A stretch of DNA of 57,669 nt, taken from an uncultured Erysipelotrichaceae bacterium. GTDB lineage: Bacteria > Bacillota_I > Bacilli_A > RF39 > UBA660. Below are positions 44,260 through 51,744 of the stretch, piece after piece. The first letter of the stretch is position 1. Every line of letters begins with the position of its first letter. The stretch is taken from the NCBI GenBank assembly GCA_902795975.1, contig CADBNE010000008.1, forward strand, positions 1 through 57,669, read 5' to 3'. The notes under the pieces are model-generated. The model did not search any database and was not told the origin of the DNA. It saw only the letters and a program-made list of their open reading frames with translations. Position numbers and translations under genes: made by a program.

Positions 44260-44709
44260 GTGAAAAAAAAGATTATTTTAATATTATTATTACTTACCAT
44301 TGTATTAATAAGTGGTAATATTACATATTCATATTATATAAGAAATATGCATGTAACTATTGTTTCAACTAGTGCTAATGTAATTTGTGATGCTGAAATA
44401 GCTGAAGTAGAAAATTCAGAAAAAAGTATATATGGATATTCAGAGTTTAAAGTAATAGTAAAAAATTATAATAGTTCAAATTTATTAACAAAAGAACCAA
44501 TTAAATATGTATTAACATTTGAAGAAAATAATACTTCAAATGCAGTATTTGGATATAACAATGAATTTAATGATAATTTATCTATAAATGGTACTATATC
44601 TAATGACATGAGAAGATATAATACACATATTATTCAAGTTAAAAGTAAAAATGGTTCAAGTCAAAATATAAATTATAAAGCAAAAGTTAAGTGTATTCAA
44701 GATAATTAA
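44260..44709 (+). CDS. Minor secreted protein of the TasA locus
   Basis: A 149-aa protein with a strong N-terminal hydrophobic helix (IILILLLLTIVLISGNITYS) and a mature beta-rich part. Two cysteines (VICDAEIA and VKCIQDN) may join the ends. A GTG start at 44260 follows GGTGAT. It ends SYY-like after the helix (YSYYIRN), similar to SipW-processed partners, so it is probably exported by the same route. The family is not recognised. Confidence 0.7.
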   Translation: MKKKIILILLLLTIVLISGNITYSYYIRNMHVTIVSTSANVICDAEIAEVENSEKSIYGYSEFKVIVKNYNSSNLLTKEPIKYVLTFEENNTSNAVFGYNNEFNDNLSINGTISNDMRRYNTHIIQVKSKNGSSQNINYKAKVKCIQDN

Positions 44710-44727
44710 TTGAAGGAAGATGATTAA

Positions 44728-45084
44728 ATGAATAAATTAAAATTATTATTAATTTATGTATTAATTATAGGTATAGTAGGTACAACTTATTGTGCATTTA
44801 CTTTATCAGTAGAAAAAACAAGTAGTATTCAAACTAAAGAATTGTCTGCTAAATTTTTAGATAATGCAGAACTTTTAACTAAAGTTCAAAATTTAGATTC
44901 ATCAATTACTTCAATTGATAAGAATAATGATTTGAATAGAATATTAACTTTACCAACCGTTACTTTAACAGAAGATAATTTAGTATCAACAAATGATTCA
45001 AGTATGCCTATATATTTATGGATAGATAATAATACTATATATTATTACACAGGCGCTACAAATATTGATTTAAATAATATTTAA
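44728..45084 (+). CDS. Minor secreted protein of the TasA locus
   Basis: A 118-aa protein with an N-terminal signal/anchor helix (LLLIYVLIIGIVGTTYCAFT) and a Thr/Asn/Asp-rich mature part ending PIYLWIDNNTIYYYTGATNI. GAAGGAAG precedes ATG 44728. Last gene of the TasA operon, closed by a terminator. No domain is recognised; by position it is a pilin-like or accessory matrix protein. Confidence 0.68.
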   Translation: MNKLKLLLIYVLIIGIVGTTYCAFTLSVEKTSSIQTKELSAKFLDNAELLTKVQNLDSSITSIDKNNDLNRILTLPTVTLTEDNLVSTNDSSMPIYLWIDNNTIYYYTGATNIDLNNI

Positions 45085-45108
45085 ACTAGATTTAATCTAG
45101 TTTTTTTT
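45083..45108 (+). terminator. Terminator of the TasA/SipW operon
   Basis: AAACTAGATT and AATCTAGTTT stem with a single-base loop, followed by a long T-run. Confidence 0.88.
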
Positions 45109-45116
45109 GTTATAAT
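45108..45116 (+). promoter_or_regulatory. Extended -10 promoter (TGTTATAAT) abutting the terminator
   Basis: The last T of the terminator run is also the T of the TGN element; it is 25 bases before ATG 45142. Confidence 0.6.
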
Positions 45117-45141
45117 TATTTTGGTGTAAGGATTGATATAT

Positions 45142-46098
45142 ATGAAAACATACTTAATAACAGGTGGTGCTGGATTTATAGGATCTAGCTTAGTACAAAA
45201 GTTAATTAATGATAATAATATAATTGTGATAGATAATTTTAATGATTATTATAATCCTGATATAAAAGAAAATAATATAGGAGATTATATAGGTTATAAA
45301 AATTTTAAATTATATCGAGGAGATATAAGAGATAAAGAATTACTAGATACTATTTTTTCTAATCATCAAATTGATGTTGTAATACATTTAGCTGCTATGG
45401 CAGGTGTTAGAAATTCAATTATTAATCCAAGATTATATCATGATGTTAATTGTACAGGTACTTTGAATTTATTAGAAAAAATGAAGGATTATTGTATAAA
45501 TAAATTTATATTTATATCGTCTAGTAGTGTATATGCTAATTGCAGAGAAAAATTATTTAAAGAAAATTGTTGTGTTGATTCTGTTATTAGTCCATATGCA
45601 GCAACTAAAAAGTATGGTGAGGAGATTACTTATTTATATCATAATCTATATAATATAGATTCTATTATACTTAGATTATTTACAGTATATGGTCCAAGAC
45701 AAAGACCAGATTTAGCTATAAGTAAATTTACTAATTTAATATTAAATGATCAAGCTATAGATATGTATGGAGATGGTAGTACATATAGAGATTATACTTA
45801 TATAGAAGATACTTTAAGTGGTATTATTTCGTCAATAAAATATTTAGAAAATAATAAAGATGTATGTGAAATAATAAATATTGGTAATTCTAATCCAGTA
45901 AAATTAATTGATATGATTAATATTTTGGGTAAAAAACTTAATAAACATGTAATAATTAATCGATTAGGTATGCAACCAGGAGATGTTAATTATACATGGG
46001 CTGATATATCTAAAGCTAAAAGATTACTTGATTATGAGCCTAAAATAACATTTGAAGAAGGAATAGAAAGATATGTAAAAAGTTTAAAATTTAAATAA
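45142..46098 (+). CDS. NAD-dependent nucleotide-sugar epimerase (UDP-glucuronate/UDP-galactose 4-epimerase-like)
   Basis: A 318-aa extended SDR enzyme. GGAGFIGSS is the NAD loop, AAMAGVRNSI matches the 4-epimerase active-site loop of the uronate/galactose group, SSSSVYAN and YAATKKYGE give Ser and the Tyr-x-x-x-Lys pair, and RLFTVYGPRQRPDLAISKF is the sugar-binding stretch typical of UDP-glucuronate epimerases. It probably supplies activated sugar for surface glycans. ATG 45142 is used; the in-frame TTG at 45133 is less likely. It is transcribed separately from the TasA locus. Confidence 0.88.
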   Translation: MKTYLITGGAGFIGSSLVQKLINDNNIIVIDNFNDYYNPDIKENNIGDYIGYKNFKLYRGDIRDKELLDTIFSNHQIDVVIHLAAMAGVRNSIINPRLYHDVNCTGTLNLLEKMKDYCINKFIFISSSSVYANCREKLFKENCCVDSVISPYAATKKYGEEITYLYHNLYNIDSIILRLFTVYGPRQRPDLAISKFTNLILNDQAIDMYGDGSTYRDYTYIEDTLSGIISSIKYLENNKDVCEIINIGNSNPVKLIDMINILGKKLNKHVIINRLGMQPGDVNYTWADISKAKRLLDYEPKITFEEGIERYVKSLKFK

Positions 46099-46151
46099 AA
46101 TATTTACATATTTTTTTTAATGCTTTATAATATATTTGGGAGGTAGTTAAG

Positions 46152-46391
46152 ATGGAAAAAAGATTTAATAAGCATCTATTCTGTTGGGTATTTACTTGGT
46201 TACTAGGTGGACTTGGTGTTGACAGATTCGCTAGAGGACAAGTTGGACTTGGTGTTTTAAAACTTATCACTTGTGGTGGATGTGGAATATGGGCTTTAAT
46301 TGACTGGGTTATTTGCTTAACTAAAGTTTATGGTTCTGCAATGGCTAATCAAGAAGAAATCGTATTTGTTGACGGAAATTATACTGTTTAA
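46152..46391 (+). CDS. TM2 domain protein
   Basis: A 79-aa membrane protein with two helices joined by the TM2 turn: [20 protein letters not shown], then [20 protein letters not shown]. The D-R-F motif and the Gly pattern define the family; the function is unclear. Codons use C and G more than its neighbours, suggesting high expression. GGAGGT lies 6-11 bases before ATG 46152. Confidence 0.9.
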   Translation: MEKRFNKHLFCWVFTWLLGGLGVDRFARGQVGLGVLKLITCGGCGIWALIDWVICLTKVYGSAMANQEEIVFVDGNYTV

Positions 46392-46409
46392 TTTTCAAAC
46401 ATCTAACTT

Positions 46410-46438
46410 AAAGTCACATAGTATGTGGCTTTTCCTTT
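46410..46438 (+). terminator. Terminator after the TM2 gene
   Basis: AAAGTCACAT and ATGTGGCTTT stem with one wobble, then a T-rich tail broken by CC. Confidence 0.7.
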
Positions 46439-46463
46439 TGTATAAAATAAGGAGTAGTTTTTT

Positions 46464-46937
46464 ATGAATAAATATATGGAAATAGCTAACAATTTATCAA
46501 AAAATAATTTATTCACTAATAATGGAGGACCATTTGGTGCCTGTATAGTAAAAAATGGTGAAATAATTGGTAAAGGAAGTAATCAAGTTTTAATTAATAA
46601 TGATCCTACAGCGCATGCTGAAATAACCGCTATAAGAGAAGCATGCAAGAATATTAATTCATATGATTTAAGTGATTGCGAACTTTATACGAGTTGTTTT
46701 CCTTGTCCTATGTGTATGTCAGCTATAATATGGTCAAATATAAAAAAAGTATATTATGGTAATACTAAAGAAGATGCAGCACATATAGGATTTAGAGATG
46801 ATTTTATATATGATTATATAGAGAATAAAAAATATAATACTAATAATGAAATATTAAATTTAAGTAGTTTAGATAGAGAAGAAACTATAAAAGTATTTGA
46901 AGAATATAAAAATAAAGAAAATAAAACATTATACTAG
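46464..46937 (+). CDS. guaD: Guanine deaminase (cytidine-deaminase fold)
   Basis: A 157-aa zinc deaminase converting guanine to xanthine. The zinc and acid residues are HAEITAIREAC (His51, Glu53) and CFPCPMCMSAIIW (Cys81, Cys84). The long tail DAAHIGFRDDFIYDYI matches the Bacillus GuaD type and separates it from TadA and CDA. It belongs to purine salvage in the cytoplasm. AAGGAG lies 10 bases before ATG 46464. tRNA adenosine deaminase is the main alternative, less likely given the tail. Confidence 0.85.
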   Translation: MNKYMEIANNLSKNNLFTNNGGPFGACIVKNGEIIGKGSNQVLINNDPTAHAEITAIREACKNINSYDLSDCELYTSCFPCPMCMSAIIWSNIKKVYYGNTKEDAAHIGFRDDFIYDYIENKKYNTNNEILNLSSLDREETIKVFEEYKNKENKTLY

Positions 46938-46960
46938 GTAGATTATATAATCTACCTTTT
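46935..46960 (+). terminator. Terminator after guaD
   Basis: TAGGTAGATT and AATCTACCTTT stem around ATAT; only a short T tail before the next promoter. Confidence 0.8.
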
Positions 46961-46961
46961 A

Positions 46962-46970
46962 TGTTATAAT
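46962..46970 (+). promoter_or_regulatory. Extended -10 promoter (TGTTATAAT)
   Basis: It lies 18 bases before ATG 46989; the predicted start is at the GTGAGG ribosome site. Confidence 0.6.
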
Positions 46971-46988
46971 AAAAAAGTGAGGCTTATT

Positions 46989-47528
46989 ATGGAATTAATT
47001 GATGTATATGATGAAAATAATAATTATTTAGGAATTGCTAAAGATAGAGATGAGGTACATGAAAGAAAATTATGGCATCGTCATGTATCAGCATGGATTA
47101 TGAATAATAATGGTGAAGTTTTATTACAACAAAGGGCATTATCAAAAAAGAAAAATCCAGGTAAATGGTCAAGGACAGGTGGACATGTAGATTCAAAAGA
47201 AACATGTGATGAAGCAATAAAAAGAGAAATATATGAAGAAATAGGATTATTAGTAGATGATAAAGATATTAATAATATAGAAATATTTAAAAGTATAGAT
47301 CCTTTGGAAAATTATTATTCGTATGGATATATATTTTTTACTGATAAAAAAGAAGATGAATTTATTTTACAAAAAGAAGAGGTAAATAAAGTAAAATATT
47401 TTAGTATAGAAGAATTAGAAAAATTAAAAAAAGATAATAATCCAGATTATACATTTAGCAAATGGGATATAGAAGGATTTAATAAACAAATGAGTTTATT
47501 AAAAAAATATAGAGAATTAATTAAGTAG
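46989..47528 (+). CDS. Nudix hydrolase (IPP isomerase-like/YfcD-like)
   Basis: A 179-aa Nudix protein. The box GGHVDSKETCDEAIKREIYE followed by EIG fits G-x5-E-x7-R-E-x-x-E-E-x-G (Lys-Glu spacing intact). N-terminal LIDVYDENNNYLGIAKDRDE with VHERKLWHRHVSAWIM is the arrangement of isopentenyl-diphosphate isomerase-like and YfcD proteins. It lacks the conserved Cys of true IDI, so it is more likely a hydrolase of a nucleotide or related pyrophosphate. ATG 46989 is chosen since GTG 46977 is part of the ribosome site. Confidence 0.88.
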   Translation: MELIDVYDENNNYLGIAKDRDEVHERKLWHRHVSAWIMNNNGEVLLQQRALSKKKNPGKWSRTGGHVDSKETCDEAIKREIYEEIGLLVDDKDINNIEIFKSIDPLENYYSYGYIFFTDKKEDEFILQKEEVNKVKYFSIEELEKLKKDNNPDYTFSKWDIEGFNKQMSLLKKYRELIK

Positions 47529-47548
47529 AATAAATTCTACTTTTTTTT
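47523..47548 (+). terminator. Terminator after the Nudix gene
   Basis: AAGTAGAA and TTCTACTT stem with a TAAA loop and a run of T's; it spans the stop codon. Confidence 0.85.
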
Positions 47549-47549
47549 A

Positions 47550-47558
47550 TGTTATAAT
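47550..47558 (+). promoter_or_regulatory. Extended -10 promoter (TGTTATAAT) abutting the terminator
   Basis: It lies 27 bases before ATG 47586, one base after the T-run. Confidence 0.6.
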
Positions 47559-47585
47559 AAATATAGTTATTAAAAGGTGGTTTAT

Positions 47586-49151
47586 ATGGCACGTGAAAGT
47601 GAATGTATTAAAGATATAAATACCTTAGAAAAGGTATTAAACGAGTTAGAATGTACTAAATTATTTAATATTTCCTTTGGCATTTCTAAAGATTATTATG
47701 ATGAAAATAAGAGTAAAAAAAGTTATAAATATTCAGTTGTATCACCTAATTTTTATACTTTAGTATTACATCCTAATTTAGTTAATTCTAATAGGGAAGA
47801 ATTAGAAAAAATTTTTTTAGAAAATGGTAATTTAAGAAAACAAAAAATAATAGAAAAATTAAAACAATCTGATGAAAATATTACATTACATATAGATAAG
47901 TATTTAAATGATGAAGAATTTTTAAAAGATGTAATTAATTTATGTAGAAATAGACAATTAACTTTATTATTTTACAATATATCTCCATCATATAATTTGA
48001 AATTTTTATTTCAAAAAGAGAAAGTTACTGTAATTTTAAGAGGTTTAAATGATGAATATGTTACAATAAGCCATGATTGGTTTACTAAAGAAGATTTTGA
48101 ATATTGGAAAAAAGAAGATAGTTATAGTTCTATTTCATATAAACAATTATTAAATGGATTAGATTGCTTTGATGAATTATCAAAATTATCAGACATGTCA
48201 ATTACTAATATTACTGATTCTATATTAGTAAAAGTAAATACAAATAGAAAAGATATATTAGAACGCAAAATGGAAATTAATAGTATTTATCTTGATAAGT
48301 TATTTGATATAATTAGAAAATATAGAAGTTATGGATATAGTAATAAAATAAATATTATGTGTGATAGTTTATATGATATATCTTGTTCTAAATTTATTTA
48401 TGAAACATATGGAGTAACATTTACTGAATCAGAATTTGATATTGATACTGTTAAAAGATTTGTAAATATGTATAAAAGAGATATAAGAAATAATATAGAT
48501 AGTAATTTTTCATTAAGTGATAAATTACATTATATATTTAAATATTTATATACAGGAGTTAAAGCACAAAAAAATAAGAAAAATTCTTTAGAGACTCTTT
48601 TTATAAAACAACAAATATATGAATTTGCTTATGATTTATGTAAATTTGCAGGATTAAAACCTATTAAGGTACCTGGAAAGAATTTATTTTATTTTTTTGA
48701 AGAACATAGTAGAGATATAGTTGAATTTAATCCACATTTTATTGAAATGATATATGAAAGTGCTGAACTTGATGATAAGTTAATGAATTCTAATATTGAA
48801 GCATCATTATGGAATATAGCATTTGAAGATCTAAATAAACAAAATACACCATTAAATAATTATAAGAAATATTTAGTATGTAACAGTGTAGATGAAATAA
48901 TTGATGTATATAAAAAAAGCTTAGACAATAGTGATAATTTATATTTTCGAGATATAGATAAATATGAAGAAGAATTAAGTTATATTATTAATATATTAAT
49001 GGATTTATCAGAAGAAGATTATATAGATTATATGAAAAATCATAGTAATAATAAAACTATAGAAGATGTATTAAATGATGTATCCTTAGTAGCACAACAA
49101 GTTATAAAAAATAAGAATAAACAAATAGGAATAGTGATGAATCATAAATAA
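47586..49151 (+). CDS. Hypothetical 521-aa protein
   Basis: A soluble protein of unknown family with start ATG 47586 (AAAGGTGG ahead). The N-terminal third mixes strands and helices (LFNISFGISKDYYDENKSKK, LTLLFYNISPSYNLKFLFQK); the middle is helical (DKLHYIFKYLYTGVKAQKNK). FAGLKPIKVPGKNLFYFFEE is the most motif-like stretch. There are no membrane segments. The last four codons (MNHK) come from a frame that would run on into the following GNAT if one base were removed near 49140, so the stop may be the result of a frameshift (see findings). Confidence 0.65.
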   Translation: MARESECIKDINTLEKVLNELECTKLFNISFGISKDYYDENKSKKSYKYSVVSPNFYTLVLHPNLVNSNREELEKIFLENGNLRKQKIIEKLKQSDENITLHIDKYLNDEEFLKDVINLCRNRQLTLLFYNISPSYNLKFLFQKEKVTVILRGLNDEYVTISHDWFTKEDFEYWKKEDSYSSISYKQLLNGLDCFDELSKLSDMSITNITDSILVKVNTNRKDILERKMEINSIYLDKLFDIIRKYRSYGYSNKINIMCDSLYDISCSKFIYETYGVTFTESEFDIDTVKRFVNMYKRDIRNNIDSNFSLSDKLHYIFKYLYTGVKAQKNKKNSLETLFIKQQIYEFAYDLCKFAGLKPIKVPGKNLFYFFEEHSRDIVEFNPHFIEMIYESAELDDKLMNSNIEASLWNIAFEDLNKQNTPLNNYKKYLVCNSVDEIIDVYKKSLDNSDNLYFRDIDKYEEELSYIINILMDLSEEDYIDYMKNHSNNKTIEDVLNDVSLVAQQVIKNKNKQIGIVMNHK

Positions 49152-49281
49152 TTTTTACTCAGATAAAAGTAATATATTACTTGATGATAAATTTTTTGAT
49201 GAACTAAGAGATAATTATAGTAATTTTAATATATGGTTTAATAAAATAATCAATCAAAAAAATACTATAGTATTTTATACT
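49141..49281 (+). other. N-terminal part of the GNAT frame without a start codon
   Basis: The reading frame of the GNAT at 49282 stays open back to 49141 and reads like its natural start (IINNFYSDKSNILLDDKFFD, then ELRDNYSNFNIWF), but has no ATG, GTG or TTG. An ATG at 49137, 7 bases after AGG, is one base out of frame. This points to a one-base indel near 49140. Confidence 0.6.
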
Positions 49282-49590
49282 ATGAATAATAATTCAATTT
49301 CATCTATAGTAATTTTAAAAATTAATGAGAAAGATTCTAAAGAATTTTTTGAAGAAGGAAATATATTAAAAATTAGAACATTATTGGTAAAAGATAAAAA
49401 TAAAGGAATAGGTAGTTACTATTTAAAAATTATAGATGATTTATGTAATGAATATAATATAAATTATGTATATTTAACTATTAAAAAAGAGAATATAGAA
49501 TTAATTAATTTTATGATAAAAAATAATTATAAAAAGTATAAGGAAATAAATGATGAATTTGTTTATTATAAAAAAATGATTAGGAGATAA
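49282..49590 (+). CDS. GNAT acetyltransferase, N-terminally truncated or frameshifted
   Basis: From the first in-frame ATG the product is 102 aa: IVILKINEKDSKEFFEEG, LKIRTLLVKDKNKGIGSYYL (acetyl-CoA loop K-N-K-G-I-G) and INFMIKNNYKKYKEI. This lacks the first strand and helix of a GNAT, which are encoded just upstream in the same frame (49141-49281) without a start. The intact form would have about 150 aa. As it stands it may be made from ATG 49282 or be inactive. The metallopeptidase gene follows after 4 bases. Confidence 0.7.
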   Translation: MNNNSISSIVILKINEKDSKEFFEEGNILKIRTLLVKDKNKGIGSYYLKIIDDLCNEYNINYVYLTIKKENIELINFMIKNNYKKYKEINDEFVYYKKMIRR

Positions 49591-49594
49591 TATT

Positions 49595-50254
49595 ATGAAG
49601 TATTTTTTACAAAATAAAAATTCAGATTATTATAAAGTAGTAGATAATATAATTAAAACTAAAAGTAAAATAATATTTGATTTTTTTAATAGTGAAGAAA
49701 TAGAAATACCGTTTAATATATATATTTATGATTCAATAAAAGATTTAGTTAGTGGATTAAGAAGTAGAGGATATACTGGTGATCCAGATTATATGTGTGC
49801 ATGTCATAAAGACGAAGATAATTCCTTAAATTTTTTCGAGCCTAAAGGAAATTTAGGAGAATTTGAATGGTTAAGATATGAATATGATAAAATAATATTT
49901 CATGAATTAATACATGGAATACAGTATACATTATTTGGTACTACACCAGAATGGATTAATGAAGGAATTGCTAAATATTTAGATGGTATGTTTGATTTAA
50001 ATTATATATTGGTAAATTATATAAATAATAAACCTATACCAGAACAATATGAAATAGAGAATGAATTTGGAGAACATAAAGAATATGATAGTTATCATTA
50101 TGCTTATATAATGATTTGTTATTATATAGAAGTATATGGTAAAGATAAATTAATAGAAGGATTAAAAGATATATCTAAATTAAATAAAGATAACTTATTA
50201 ATAGATTCTATTAATTACTATAATAATATATATGGATTAAATAAGGTGAGATAA
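49595..50254 (+). CDS. Peptidase MA-like zinc metallopeptidase
   Basis: A 219-aa cytoplasmic protein with a gluzincin site: IIFHELIHGIQYTLFG (His103, Glu104, His107) and PEWINEGIAKYLDG (Glu123 as third ligand). The HExxH-x15-E spacing and W-x-x-E-G-x-A motif are those of the M1/MA-clan 'peptidase MA-like' proteins. The N-terminal half (FNIYIYDSIKDLVSGLRSRG) is a small domain often seen with them. The substrate is unknown. ATG 49595 follows AGGAG within the GNAT end. Confidence 0.82.
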   Translation: MKYFLQNKNSDYYKVVDNIIKTKSKIIFDFFNSEEIEIPFNIYIYDSIKDLVSGLRSRGYTGDPDYMCACHKDEDNSLNFFEPKGNLGEFEWLRYEYDKIIFHELIHGIQYTLFGTTPEWINEGIAKYLDGMFDLNYILVNYINNKPIPEQYEIENEFGEHKEYDSYHYAYIMICYYIEVYGKDKLIEGLKDISKLNKDNLLIDSINYYNNIYGLNKVR

Positions 50255-50255
50255 T

Positions 50256-50765
50256 ATGTATAAAAAAATATATATTATTGGGCCATGTGGAAGTGGTAAA
50301 ACTACGTTTGCTACAAAATTATCAAAAAAATATAATATTAATTATTATGAATTAGATAAAGTAATATGGGATGATGATAATGGTAATATTAAACGTACTG
50401 ATAAAGAAGTAGATAAAATGTTTAATGATATATTAAAAAATAAGTCTTGGATAATTGAAGATGTAGGAAGAGATAAGTTTAAAAAAGGTAGAAAAAAAGC
50501 AGATATTATATATTATATAAAAATGAATAGATTTAAAGGATATTATAGAGTTGTAAAAAGATGGATTAAACAAAAAATAGGTATAGAAAGATATAATCAT
50601 TATCCTGATTTAAAACAATTTAAATATTTTATATCTATAGTAAATATGTATTATAAGGGTGAAAAAGATAAATTAAAAATTTTAGAAGAATATAAAAATA
50701 AAATAATATTTGTAAATAAAAGAAAAATTAAAAAGATAATAAAAGAGGAAGTTTATGATTCATGA
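50256..50765 (+). CDS. P-loop kinase-like ATPase (adenylate-kinase-like/FlaR type)
   Basis: A 169-aa nucleotide-binding protein. Walker A is IIGPCGSGKTTFA (about 8-20). ELDKVIWDDD is the acceptor-side element, and NKSWIIEDVGRD holds the second acidic strand. The family includes shikimate-kinase-like and 'DNA topology modulation protein FlaR' proteins; the substrate is not known. The Lys/Arg-rich C-terminal half is typical. It overlaps the next gene by 11 bases. Confidence 0.85.
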   Translation: MYKKIYIIGPCGSGKTTFATKLSKKYNINYYELDKVIWDDDNGNIKRTDKEVDKMFNDILKNKSWIIEDVGRDKFKKGRKKADIIYYIKMNRFKGYYRVVKRWIKQKIGIERYNHYPDLKQFKYFISIVNMYYKGEKDKLKILEEYKNKIIFVNKRKIKKIIKEEVYDS

Positions 50766-51117
50766 TTTAAAATTATATAGAGAAAACTTTGATGAATTAG
50801 AATCTGGTAGTAAAATAAGAGAATATAGATTATATGATGAAAAGAGAAAATTAATAAATATTGGAGATACTATTAGGTTTGTAAGATTACCAAATATGGA
50901 TAAATATGTTTATGCAGATGTTATAAATATAGAAATATTTAATAATTGGTATGATTGTTATAGTAAGTATTTTAATGATGATTTTAAAGATAATTATAAT
51001 AATATAGATGATGTTGTAAATGATACATATAATGGTTATTATACTAAAGAAGATAGTGATAAATATGGATGTTGTTGTTTAACATTATCTAATATAAGAA
51101 AATGTATTAATAAATAG
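50755..51117 (+). CDS. ASCH/DUF3850-like domain protein
   Basis: A 120-aa RNA-binding-fold (PUA-like) protein. HDLKLYRENFDELESGSKIR gives the ASCH pattern H-x-L-x-L-x(3)-F-x(2)-I/L-x-x-G-x-K-x-x-E/R-x-R, and INIGDTIRFVRL is the following strand. A C-terminal CCC and CxxxLxxI could bind metal. Some ASCH proteins bind or hydrolyse modified nucleosides; the role here is unknown. Start ATG 50755 lies in the upstream gene. Confidence 0.78.
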   Translation: MIHDLKLYRENFDELESGSKIREYRLYDEKRKLINIGDTIRFVRLPNMDKYVYADVINIEIFNNWYDCYSKYFNDDFKDNYNNIDDVVNDTYNGYYTKEDSDKYGCCCLTLSNIRKCINK

Positions 51118-51124
51118 GTGATTT

Positions 51125-51580
51125 ATGGGATATATAATGAATTTAAGAAAATATGTAGGGCATGAACCATTAATTGGATTGGGCGCTACTACACTAGTAT
51201 TTAATGATAAACAAGAATTATTATTAAATTTAAGAACTGACACTAATACATGGGGAATACCTGGTGGTTCTATGGAATTGCATGAAACTATAGAACAAAC
51301 AGCAATAAGAGAATTAAAAGAAGAAGCAGGTATTACTGCAGAAGATTTAGAACTTGTTACTGTTTTATCAGGTGATGAGTATTATTTTGAGTATCCAAAT
51401 GGTGATAAAATGTGTACAGTTATTGTTTTATTTAAAGTAAAAAATTATACTGGAGAAATAAAAGTATCAGATAATGAAAGTAAAAAATTACAATTTTTTT
51501 CATTAGATAATTTACCAAATATGGAATCTAGAGCTAAAGCTATTATTGATAAAATAAATGATGGAAAAATAAGTATATAG
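51125..51580 (+). CDS. Nudix hydrolase
   Basis: A 151-aa enzyme with a perfect Nudix box: GGSMELHETIEQTAIRELKE then EAGI. LGATTLVFNDKQELLLNLRT and TNTWGIPGG match the MutT/ADP-ribose type. It probably cleaves a nucleoside diphosphate derivative. ATG 51125 is four bases after AGGTG; an ATG at 51137 is a possible alternative. Last gene of a unit that starts at 47.6 kb. Confidence 0.9.
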   Translation: MGYIMNLRKYVGHEPLIGLGATTLVFNDKQELLLNLRTDTNTWGIPGGSMELHETIEQTAIRELKEEAGITAEDLELVTVLSGDEYYFEYPNGDKMCTVIVLFKVKNYTGEIKVSDNESKKLQFFSLDNLPNMESRAKAIIDKINDGKISI

Positions 51581-51621
51581 TAGATAATATTATTATCTTA
51601 TTCATTAAAGTGTAAACTTTT

Positions 51622-51651
51622 AGTAGATTAATAAAAAATCTACTTTTTTTT
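51622..51651 (+). terminator. Terminator after the Nudix gene
   Basis: AGTAGATT and AATCTACT stem with an A-rich loop and a long T-run. Confidence 0.85.
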
Positions 51652-51658
51652 ATATGTT

Positions 51659-51697
51659 AAATGTCTTTGACAAAGTTCCAAAGACATTTGATAGAAT
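51659..51697 (+). promoter_or_regulatory. Candidate promoter-operator of the CPBP protease gene
   Basis: An 11-bp inverted repeat, AAATGTCTTTG-N9-CAAAGACATTT (51659-51689), includes a -35-like TTGACA (51667-51672) and the inner repeat CTTTG-A-CAAAG. TAGAAT (51692-51697) could be the -10, with a long 19-base spacer. The symmetry covers the -35, as expected for a repressor site. Confidence 0.6.
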
Positions 51698-51744
51698 ATT
51701 TATATAAAAAAATATAAAATTATAATTGATGAGGGAGGAAGAAA

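Noticed and set aside
46989..47528. Isopentenyl-diphosphate isomerase
   Set aside because: The overall layout is similar, but the catalytic Cys expected in type 1 IDI is not seen, so a general Nudix call is safer.
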